6,202 nucleotides of DNA, from positions 1 through 6,202 of the forward strand of contig CAMBFP010000067.1 in the NCBI GenBank assembly GCA_945865745.1, given 5' to 3'. Shown here one piece after another: positions 1 to 5,846 of this stretch (its first letter is position 1; each line of letters starts with the position of its first letter). A program made the translations under genes and the position numbers. The notes beneath the pieces were generated by a model, which was not told the origin of the DNA, searched no databases, and saw nothing but the letters and a program-made list of their open reading frames with translations. The DNA comes from Rhizobium sp. Q54 (GTDB lineage: Bacteria > Pseudomonadota > Alphaproteobacteria > Rickettsiales > UBA1997).

Positions 1-87
1 TTGCTCAATCACCCGAGCAATGATGCGACGATTTTCGGTAAGTTTTATTTTACGCTCAGCGCAAAGTTTCTCAATTGATGAAAGCAT
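1..87 (-). CDS. Fur-family transcriptional regulator, N-terminal fragment
   Basis: The reverse strand reads ATG at 87-85 followed by 28 further open codons to the window edge, so only the N-terminus is present. The peptide starts MLSSIEKLCAERKIKLTENR and continues RIIARVIEQ. This matches the first helix and entry to the winged helix of Fur-superfamily regulators, which typically show a pattern such as 'LCxExGLRxTxQRRxIxRVL'. These proteins are dimeric metal- or heme-responsive DNA-binding repressors (Fur, Zur, Mur, Irr). The metal-binding residues lie outside the window, so the subtype cannot be decided. The gene is divergent from guaB across 81 bp. No Shine-Dalgarno sequence precedes the ATG; the leader is AT-rich with TCAAAAA repeats. 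Family assignment rests on 29 residues only. Confidence 0.72.
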   Translation of the reverse strand, partial: MLSSIEKLCAERKIKLTENRRIIARVIEQ

Positions 88-168
88 AAATTTTTGATTT
101 TTGATTTTGATCCCTGATCTTGTCTCGATAGAAACTATTTTTGCTAGAAAAAAATCAACTCACTCAAA
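88..168. promoter_or_regulatory. Divergent intergenic spacer between fur-like gene and guaB
   Basis: This 81-bp AT-rich gap must carry the promoters of both divergent genes unless they are read from elsewhere. It holds a short TTTTTGA repeat (91-110) followed by two GATC tetramers (GATCCCTGATC, 109-119). I could not identify a convincing -35/-10 pair for either direction. guaB has no clear Shine-Dalgarno sequence directly before its ATG. The promoter role is inferred from gene orientation, not from motifs. Confidence 0.45.
91..110. repeat. Short TTTTTGA tandem repeat in the spacer
   Basis: The plus strand reads TTTTTGA, TTTTTGA, TTTTGA back to back, which is two perfect heptamers and a hexamer. 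It sits 3 bp upstream of the fur-like start codon, so in that gene's orientation it forms a TCAAAAA-rich leader. It may be simple low-complexity sequence; a regulatory role is speculation. Confidence 0.5.
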
Positions 169-1656
169 ATGAAAAAAATTCGCAAAATAATCGAGACCGC
201 AGCTCCTTCTCTCACCTTCGACGACGTGCTTTTGAAGCCGGCATTTTCAGAAGTTTTACCAACTGAAGCCAATACCAAAACCAAGATCACTAAAAATATT
301 TCGCTCGAAATTCCGATCATTTCTGCAGCGATGGATACCGTTACTGAAAGCCGCTTGGCGATTGCAATGGCGCAGGCTGGCGGGCTTGGCTGTATTCACA
401 AAAACTTCTCGCCAAAAGAGCAAGCAGACGAAGTTCGCAAGGTAAAAAAGTTTGAATCTGGAGTTGTTACCAATCCAGTAACCATAGCACCTGATGCGAG
501 CTTGGGTGAAGCTCTTTTATTAATGAAAACCTACGGCATTTCAGGAATTCCCGTGGTTAAAGAAGGTACAAAAAAACTACTCGGAATTCTTACTAACCGC
601 GACGTGCGCTTTGCTACTGACAAAAAACAGCCGGTGCATGAATTAATGACGAGCGAAAATCTTATCACGGCAAAAGCTGGTGTGAGTAAGTCTGAAGCCA
701 AATCTCTTCTGCACAGAAATAAAATTGAGCGCATAATTTTAACTGACTCAAGCGGAAATTGTATTGGCTTGATGACCGGAAAAGATTTAGAAAAAACTAA
801 GCAATTTCCCCTCGCTTCGAAAGACGAAGAGGGTCGTCTTCTAGTTGCGGCGGCAACAGGAGTAGGTCGTGAAGGTATTAAGCGCGCAGAGGCTTTAATC
901 GAAGCCGGAGTTGATATTGTCGTAATTGATACCGCGCATGGTCATTCTGCCGGCGTAATTGAAACTGTGCGTGAGCTAAAAAAAGCCTACCCAAAACAAA
1001 ATTTTATCGCTGGAAATATCGCAACATCAGAAGCGGCCAAGGCCTTGATTGACGCTGGTGCAGATGCGGTAAAAGTTGGAATTGGCCCAGGCTCAATTTG
1101 CACAACTCGTGTTGTTGCTGGTGTCGGCGTGCCACAATTGTCAGCGCTTCTCGACGTAGTTGAATATTGCGACAGTGTAAAAATTCCGGTAATTTCCGAC
1201 GGCGGAATCAGATTTTCTGGCGACCTCGCCAAAGCAATCGCTGCAGGGGCATCTTGCGTGATGCTTGGCGGATTGCTCGCCGGCGCCGAAGAAACTCCGG
1301 GCGAAATCGTTTTGTTTAAGGGCCGTTCTTACAAAGTTTATCGCGGCATGGGCTCTCTTGGCGCAATGTCTCGCGGTTCAGCTGATCGCTATTTTCAGCA
1401 AGATGTTTCGGATAAAATGAAACTAGTTCCCGAAGGCGTTGAGGGTCGCGTGGCTTACAAAGGCGCAGCTGCAGATGTTATGCATCAGTTGGTTGGCGGC
1501 TTGAAAGCGGCAATGGGCTACACAGGAAATGGCACGATCGAAGAGATGCGCAAGAATTGTAACTTCGTTCGCATCACCAACTCTGGTTTGCGCGAATCGC
1601 ATCCACACTCGATCACCATTACTTCAGAAGCGCCGAATTACACGAGCGAGAGTTAG
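169..1656 (+). CDS. guaB: Inosine-5'-monophosphate dehydrogenase
   Basis: GuaB oxidises IMP to XMP with NAD+, the first committed step of guanine nucleotide synthesis, in the cytosol as a tetramer. The protein has 495 residues, the normal bacterial length. The N-terminus has the family signature LTFDDVLLKP (15-24). A (beta/alpha)8 barrel is interrupted by a Bateman module of two CBS domains (about 99-155 and 160-212). Catalytic features are visible: the DTAHGHS strand (254-260), GIGPGSICTTR with the nucleophilic Cys311, SDGGIR (343-348), the IMP-phosphate loop GGLLAG (367-372), YRGMGSLGAM (391-400), and the flap with Arg407-Tyr408, equivalent to the Arg-Tyr pair that activates water. All key residues are intact. 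The ATG at 169 gives the standard N-terminus, although no Shine-Dalgarno sequence is apparent. The gene stands alone on its strand, and guaA does not follow it here. Confidence 0.98.
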   Translation: MKKIRKIIETAAPSLTFDDVLLKPAFSEVLPTEANTKTKITKNISLEIPIISAAMDTVTESRLAIAMAQAGGLGCIHKNFSPKEQADEVRKVKKFESGVVTNPVTIAPDASLGEALLLMKTYGISGIPVVKEGTKKLLGILTNRDVRFATDKKQPVHELMTSENLITAKAGVSKSEAKSLLHRNKIERIILTDSSGNCIGLMTGKDLEKTKQFPLASKDEEGRLLVAAATGVGREGIKRAEALIEAGVDIVVIDTAHGHSAGVIETVRELKKAYPKQNFIAGNIATSEAAKALIDAGADAVKVGIGPGSICTTRVVAGVGVPQLSALLDVVEYCDSVKIPVISDGGIRFSGDLAKAIAAGASCVMLGGLLAGAEETPGEIVLFKGRSYKVYRGMGSLGAMSRGSADRYFQQDVSDKMKLVPEGVEGRVAYKGAAADVMHQLVGGLKAAMGYTGNGTIEEMRKNCNFVRITNSGLRESHPHSITITSEAPNYTSES

Positions 1657-1719
1657 GTTTATTTTTCTTTGCTCAAATTCTATTGACGAATCTGGCTAAT
1701 GACGGATCTGGGCTAAAAC
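1657..1719. other. Convergent intergenic gap between guaB and hemY
   Basis: This 63-bp gap lies between two stop codons of convergent genes, where a bidirectional terminator would be expected. I see no strong GC-rich hairpin with a T-tract. There is a T-rich run just after guaB (1659-1670) and, further on, an imperfect tandem repeat (1684-1716). Termination here is therefore either Rho-dependent or uses a weak structure that I cannot resolve by eye. Confidence 0.4.
1684..1716. repeat. Imperfect tandem repeat, 16 + 17 bp
   Basis: Two adjacent copies read TGACGAATCTGGCTAA (1684-1699) and TGACGGATCTGGGCTAA (1700-1716). They differ by one substitution and one inserted G. The repeat lies outside any gene, immediately past the hemY stop codon. 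It could be a local duplication or part of a dispersed intergenic repeat family; I noticed no further copy in the window. Confidence 0.7.
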
Positions 1720-3030
1720 TTATCTATTCCACTCAATCGAATCGTAAGTGTCGCAAGAGGTGCATTTTGCACTCCACTTTGAACTGAGATGCCCGCAAGA
1801 GCCGCAACGATAGTGATCGTCGCATTCGAACATTTTGAGTTTGGTCAAATTATTTTTAGATTCTTCAATATTGCCCAAAGCTTTTTCTGTTGCGGCGAGA
1901 AGCTTGTAAGCGCGGTAGGTTTTTTGTTGGAGGAGCGAGAGGAACAAGGATTCTTTTGCGGCTACGTATTCGCCAGCTCGAAAGGCAACAATGCCGATGG
2001 CCAATTTTCCGAGCACCGATTCTGAGTTAGTTTCGGCAAGATTTTTCATCCTTTTTACGCGCGTTTTTGCGTAAGATTTGCGATTTACGAGATCAAAAAT
2101 TTCAGCGAGAATTAGGTGAGGATTATCTTTCCAAAGCGCCTTGATTTCCCAAGTAACTTTAAATCCTAGACCAAGCTTAAGCCATGATTTAAGTCTAATT
2201 TCAAGTGCCGGCAGAAAAGTATTTTCTGCTTTTAGGGCGATGTTCGCATGCTTGATCGCAAGCAAAAACTTTTTTTGTTGATAGGCCTCAAGAGCTAGAG
2301 CGGCATTGATTACAGCGATATCGCGTTTTTGTAATTCATCGCGAAATTTTTCACTTCCATATTCAGCTATCAGGCTTTTTGCATCTTGCCACAATCCGCG
2401 TTTTTTGTAGAGAGTGAAAAGCTGTCTAGCAATTTCGAAGCTGTCGCGTTTAGCGGCAAGAATTTGTTTTGCGTAGGCGATTGCCTTGGCTTCGTCTTGA
2501 CCAGCCAAAGCCAATTCGAACTTCGATTTCAGCACTAAAATTTTAGCGTGAGGATTGTGTCCGAACTTTTCGAATATCTCGGCGGCTTCAGAAAATTTAC
2601 GTTTTTCAAAAAGAATTTTGCCGATCAGGAAATTGTTTAAGCCCGAATGTTTGATGAGTTTGCTCAATTTTTTTTGCAGAGCTTCTGCGGATTTCTCGTC
2701 GTTAATTTCGAGAGCCAAAAGAGTTTCTGCCATCAAATCAAAGCCTTGATGATGTCTACGCACAACCTTCTCTAGGCTTTTTAGGTAACTTTTTCTAAAT
2801 ATAAATTTCAGCAGGCTAGGAAATTTGATCGCCAGGATTCGCGCGAATAAATAGCTGATTGCAAAAACTATTAGTGAAAAAAATGCCGAGATTAAAATTG
2901 CCGTCAGAACATCGGTTTGTAATTCATAGCCAAGCCAGGTTATCAAGACGTGGCCATTATTATCGAGCAGCCACGAAAAAGAGGCGGTGAGAAAGAAAGA
3001 GGCAAGAAGGATCCAGAGGATTGTTAGCAT
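1720..3030 (-). CDS. hemY: HemY-like inner-membrane TPR protein with C-terminal zinc ribbon
   Basis: This is a 436-residue protein of the proteobacterial HemY family, encoded downstream of hemD. Its biochemical role is unresolved; it is a membrane-anchored TPR scaffold associated with heme-synthesis operons. Two hydrophobic segments at about 2-20 and 41-63 match the HemY_N membrane anchor. They are followed by a long helical region with TPR-like helix pairs (for example about 134-170, 180-220, 247-275 and 340-395). The C-terminus carries two CxxC pairs (Cys409/412 and Cys423/426) in a rubredoxin-like metal-binding tail ending near DSIEW, as seen in many alphaproteobacterial HemY proteins. The start ATG overlaps the stop of the upstream mic60-like gene as TAATG, and no Shine-Dalgarno sequence is seen, so translation is probably coupled. 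It should not be confused with the Bacillus-type HemY, a protoporphyrinogen/coproporphyrinogen oxidase. Confidence 0.85.
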   Translation of the reverse strand: MLTILWILLASFFLTASFSWLLDNNGHVLITWLGYELQTDVLTAILISAFFSLIVFAISYLFARILAIKFPSLLKFIFRKSYLKSLEKVVRRHHQGFDLMAETLLALEINDEKSAEALQKKLSKLIKHSGLNNFLIGKILFEKRKFSEAAEIFEKFGHNPHAKILVLKSKFELALAGQDEAKAIAYAKQILAAKRDSFEIARQLFTLYKKRGLWQDAKSLIAEYGSEKFRDELQKRDIAVINAALALEAYQQKKFLLAIKHANIALKAENTFLPALEIRLKSWLKLGLGFKVTWEIKALWKDNPHLILAEIFDLVNRKSYAKTRVKRMKNLAETNSESVLGKLAIGIVAFRAGEYVAAKESLFLSLLQQKTYRAYKLLAATEKALGNIEESKNNLTKLKMFECDDHYRCGSCGHLSSKWSAKCTSCDTYDSIEWNR

Positions 3031-3899
3031 TAGTTTAAGCTTTTGAGATAGTTCAAAATTTCTTGATCGATTTGCCTTACTTCGAGTGAGGCGTGAAGTT
3101 CATCGAGGAAATTTTTAAGGATTGGGTTATAGTCGGCAGGCAGCGATAATGCTGCGCTCAAAGCATCTGAATAATTTTCTTGTTTCAGAAGTTTTTCGAT
3201 GCGCACAACTACGGCATCGACTTCTTGGGGATTTTTTTCGTCGATTCTGCGCAGCACGACCAGGCGCGAAATATTGCGTTGGATTTTTGCAACTAGGCTT
3301 TCATTCGCGACGCTATTTTTTTTGTTAATAATCAATTCAGGAATGATGTTGGCGAAGTTTTTTTCCAATTTTTTTTGTGACGCAAAACTTGAAAGAAGCG
3401 GCTTTAGTTTGGCGATTTTGGCAGTTAAGACTTCATCCGAGGCGCTTAGAATCTCAAAGCTTTTCATCTCTTCATTATAACCCTTTTCAGAGATAATTTT
3501 TTCGCGCAGGTCGACGTAAATTAAAATCATCCTGCCGAGTTTTTCTTGGCTGCGATATTTTAAGACTTCGCTTTTCAAAGCTTGCAATTGCGCGCCTAGA
3601 TCTTCGATTTTTAACTGGTTCTTCAAAAGCATTTGGTAAATGAATTCTGCGCCTTTTTCGCGAAGCTCATTAACGCTGAGATCTGATAAATCTTCTTGCT
3701 CGCCTTGATCTGCATATCCTTCGGCAAGGCCAATGATGTCGTGGTCTAGTCCCTGCTCTTGTTTTGTTTGCTCTGAGCCTTTGCGCCATAATTTTATTGC
3801 GACTAAGCCGCCGCCAATCAGCGCAATTAGTAAAATAATTTTGGTTAAAATTGAGCCCTTTTTCTCAGGTGTTTTTTGAGAAGTTGTTTGTTCAGTCAT
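3030..3899 (-). CDS. Mic60/mitofilin-like membrane protein (COG4223 type)
   Basis: This 289-residue protein lies between hemD and hemY, the usual place of alphaproteobacterial Mic60, the relative of the mitochondrial MICOS subunit that bends membranes at cristae junctions. From the chosen start there is a short polar cytoplasmic N-terminus and a single membrane segment at about 16-36 (SILTKIILLIALIGGGLVAI). An acidic linker (about 45-75) follows, then a helical, probably coiled-coil region (about 75-150) and a mitofilin-like C-terminal part containing ENYSDALSAALSLPADYNP (near residues 240-260) and a final short helix. ATG at 3899-3897 is preferred over the in-frame ATG at 3971 because the latter would overlap hemD by 80 nt and add a non-family extension. 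The preferred start overlaps the end of hemD by 8 nt, has no Shine-Dalgarno sequence, and suggests coupling. Primary sequence conservation is weak; the call relies on topology, a few C-terminal motifs and synteny. Confidence 0.75.
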   Translation of the reverse strand: MTEQTTSQKTPEKKGSILTKIILLIALIGGGLVAIKLWRKGSEQTKQEQGLDHDIIGLAEGYADQGEQEDLSDLSVNELREKGAEFIYQMLLKNQLKIEDLGAQLQALKSEVLKYRSQEKLGRMILIYVDLREKIISEKGYNEEMKSFEILSASDEVLTAKIAKLKPLLSSFASQKKLEKNFANIIPELIINKKNSVANESLVAKIQRNISRLVVLRRIDEKNPQEVDAVVVRIEKLLKQENYSDALSAALSLPADYNPILKNFLDELHASLEVRQIDQEILNYLKSLN

Positions 3900-4554
3900 A
3901 GAATTTTTTAAGGAGAGGATTATCGGCGAAAGTGCAGATTTTTTTGAATCGAAATTTCTTAGCAAGATCAAGAATTTGCTCGCTTAGGCAGACGATTTGC
4001 GCACCCGCAAAATATTCAAGGAGATTGTATCTCGTGATGAGTTTGTAAAAAATTTTCAAACTATTTTTAGAAAAAATTAGCACTTCGTCATAGGGAATTT
4101 TTTTGAAATCAGTGGAGAAATTTTCTACCTCGCGAGTTTTGTAAGAGAGAATATCTCGAACATTTTTTAATTTTGTGGCGAAGTCGAGGCTGATTATCGA
4201 GCCACGAAAATAAAGGATTTGCCCGGGTTCTTGCGCTACTAAATCAAACAAGGACTCAGCAGAATTTCGTGGCGATAAAATAATATTTTTGAATCCGATG
4301 CGCCTTAGCTCTTGCGCGGTTTTCTTGCCAGTAGTGAAGATTTTTGTTTCTCTATCGATGCCAGAGCCGTCTAAGGCAAAGCAGGCATTGATGCTGGTGA
4401 CGATGACCGCAGAAATTGGCGCAGAAATTTTTTCTACTGCGAGTTTTTCGACTGTAAAAAGCGGCTCGCAAAATATCTGAAATTCTTGGCTTTCTAAAAG
4501 CTTAATAATTTCTGCAGATGCAATGAAAGAGCGGGTTATCAGGATATTCTTCAT
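3892..4554 (-). CDS. hemD: Uroporphyrinogen-III synthase
   Basis: HemD cyclises hydroxymethylbilane with inversion of ring D to give uroporphyrinogen III, the branch-point tetrapyrrole for heme, in the cytosol. The 220-residue protein is slightly shorter than the common 230-260. The family is poorly conserved, but several landmarks are present: the first strand ILITR (4-8), VIVTSINAC (50-58), the GKKTAQEL loop (76-83), SPRNSAESL (94-102), YFRG (114-117), the FSKNSLKIFYKLI helix of the second domain, and the late region CLSEQILDLAKKF. These give the two-lobed Rossmann-like HemD architecture. It is the first gene of a minus-strand operon with mic60-like and hemY downstream. hemC, often found upstream, is absent; sucC lies divergently instead. 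The spacer shows no strong Shine-Dalgarno sequence before the ATG. Confidence 0.9.
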   Translation of the reverse strand: MKNILITRSFIASAEIIKLLESQEFQIFCEPLFTVEKLAVEKISAPISAVIVTSINACFALDGSGIDRETKIFTTGKKTAQELRRIGFKNIILSPRNSAESLFDLVAQEPGQILYFRGSIISLDFATKLKNVRDILSYKTREVENFSTDFKKIPYDEVLIFSKNSLKIFYKLITRYNLLEYFAGAQIVCLSEQILDLAKKFRFKKICTFADNPLLKKFYD

Positions 4555-4644
4555 ATTTCTACTGTGAGGGGATTGCCGAATTAAAATTCAAACTTACCGT
4601 GCCGCGCCTCTTCTTTGTAAGCGGTAATTCAAATTCACTTTCCA
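4555..4644. promoter_or_regulatory. Divergent intergenic spacer between hemD and sucC
   Basis: This 90-bp gap should hold the promoters of both the heme operon and the suc operon. It contains a short inverted repeat TTACCG (4594-4599) / CGGTAA (4622-4627), a compact palindrome GAATT-AA-AATTC (4578-4589), and a direct repeat of AATTCAAA (4585-4592 and 4626-4633). I cannot assign convincing -35/-10 boxes. Neither hemD nor sucC has a clear Shine-Dalgarno sequence. The regulatory function is inferred from orientation. Confidence 0.45.
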
Positions 4645-5829
4645 ATGAATATTCATGAGTATCAAGCCAAAGGCTTGTTAAAAAAATTCGGTGTTGCAGT
4701 GCCTGAAGGTCACCAAGCTTTTTCAGTGCCAGAGGCAATTGACGCTGCAAAAGCTCTAGAAGCTGCGGGTCACAAAATTTTTGTAGTTAAGGCGCAAATT
4801 CACGCTGGTGGACGCGGCAAAGGCGGCGGCGTTAAAGTTGTAAAATCAGTTGAAGAAGTAAAAGAGAAGGCAGCGCAAATGCTGGGCATGACTCTTGTTA
4901 CTCATCAAACTGGCCCAGAAGGAAAGCTTGTTAAAAGAATTTATGTTGAAGCTGGCTCGAGCATTAAAAAAGAATATTACCTTTCAGTTGTGGTTGATCG
5001 CAAAACCAAGGGAATTGTTTTCATGGCTTCAATAGAAGGCGGCGTTGATATTGAAGAAGTTGCGGCGCATTCTCCAGAAAAGCTCATTTCAGTTAAGGTT
5101 GATCAAGCTTCCGGGATTCAGGCCTGCCACGCTCGCAAGCTTGGTTTTGCTTTGGGATTTAAAGGCGATCTTTTGAAGAAATTTTCAAAATTAATTTTCT
5201 CTCTTTACGCCGCTTTTATCGAAAGCGATGCATCGCAAATTGAAATTAATCCTTTGGTTGAAACGGAAGAAGGCGAAATTGTCGCTCTTGATGCGAAAAT
5301 TAATTTTGACGATAACGCCCTACATCGTCACGATGATATTCGCGAAATGCGCGATTTAGATGAAGAAGAGCCATTGGAAATTGAGGCGTCAAAATATGAA
5401 TTGAGCTACATTAAAATGGATGGCCAAATCGGCTGCATGGTTAACGGCGCGGGTCTTGCGATGGCAACGATGGACATCATTAAGCTTTACGGCTCATCGC
5501 CAGCAAACTTCTTAGATGTTGGCGGCGGAGCTACTCGTGAAAAAGTTACGGCAGCTTTTAAAATCATTCTTTCTGATCCAAGCGTAAAAGGAATTTTGGT
5601 GAATATCTTCGGCGGAATCATGCGTTGCGACATCATTGCCAATGGCATTATTGAAGCGGCGAAAGAAACCAATCTTTCTGTTCCTTTGGTTGTTCGTCTT
5701 GAAGGAACGAATGTTGATCTGGGTAAAAAAATTCTTGCTGAATCTGGTTTAGCGATCATTCCAGCGGATGATTTAGCTGATGCCGCTGAGAAAATTGTGA
5801 AAGCGGTAAAAGCAGCAGAAAGTCTATAA
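4645..5829 (+). CDS. sucC: Succinyl-CoA synthetase (ADP-forming) beta subunit
   Basis: SucC pairs with SucD to convert succinyl-CoA, phosphate and a nucleoside diphosphate to succinate, CoA and NTP in the TCA cycle. The 394-residue protein has the usual length. It starts with the canonical MNIHEYQAK, which fixes the start despite the lack of a visible Shine-Dalgarno sequence. An ATP-grasp domain occupies about 1-240, with the nucleotide loop HAGGRGKGGGVK (53-64), EINPL (200-204, Asn202) and LDAKINFDD (215-223, Asp216) for Mg-nucleotide binding. The C-terminal CoA-ligase domain shows CMVNGAGLAMATMD (264-277), NFLDVGGGA (288-296), NIFGGIMRCD (320-329) and VVRLEGTN (349-356). sucD follows after 17 bp, so the two form an operon. 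mdh, commonly upstream of sucC in alphaproteobacteria, is not adjacent here. Confidence 0.98.
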   Translation: MNIHEYQAKGLLKKFGVAVPEGHQAFSVPEAIDAAKALEAAGHKIFVVKAQIHAGGRGKGGGVKVVKSVEEVKEKAAQMLGMTLVTHQTGPEGKLVKRIYVEAGSSIKKEYYLSVVVDRKTKGIVFMASIEGGVDIEEVAAHSPEKLISVKVDQASGIQACHARKLGFALGFKGDLLKKFSKLIFSLYAAFIESDASQIEINPLVETEEGEIVALDAKINFDDNALHRHDDIREMRDLDEEEPLEIEASKYELSYIKMDGQIGCMVNGAGLAMATMDIIKLYGSSPANFLDVGGGATREKVTAAFKIILSDPSVKGILVNIFGGIMRCDIIANGIIEAAKETNLSVPLVVRLEGTNVDLGKKILAESGLAIIPADDLADAAEKIVKAVKAAESL

Positions 5830-5835
5830 ATAATT

Positions 5836-5840
5836 AAGGA
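5836..5840 (+). promoter_or_regulatory. Ribosome binding site of sucD
   Basis: AAGGA lies 6 nt upstream of the sucD ATG, in the 17-bp gap after the sucC stop. It is the only well-placed Shine-Dalgarno-like sequence I see in the window and supports the start at 5847. Confidence 0.75.
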
Positions 5841-5846
5841 TTACCA

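Noticed and set aside
1644..1674. Possible terminator hairpin GAGC...GCTC after guaB
   Set aside because: Only four base pairs match with a long loop, and it starts inside the coding region; too weak to call.
1789..2025. 78-codon plus-strand open frame inside hemY
   Set aside because: It lies antisense to a well-supported gene, has no family resemblance and shows the cysteine/phenylalanine-rich composition of a reverse-strand shadow.
1720..3030. HemY as protoporphyrinogen oxidase
   Set aside because: The sequence has two membrane segments and TPR-like helices with no FAD-binding GxGxxG motif; the oxidase belongs to the unrelated Bacillus HemY.
3122..3480. Two overlapping plus-strand open frames inside the mic60-like gene
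   Set aside because: Both are antisense, unrelated to any family I recognise, and explained by the AT-rich coding strand of the real gene.
3900..3971. Longer 313-residue form of the mic60-like protein starting at 3971
   Set aside because: It would overlap hemD by 80 nt in another frame and put a non-family stretch before the membrane anchor; the ATG at 3899 gives the usual short polar N-terminus.
4559..4750. 63-codon minus-strand frame spanning the hemD-sucC spacer
   Set aside because: It overlaps the conserved start of sucC, has no recognisable motif, and would block the only space available for the divergent promoters.
5487..5759. 90-codon minus-strand frame inside sucC
   Set aside because: It is antisense to the highly conserved CoA-ligase domain; a shadow frame.
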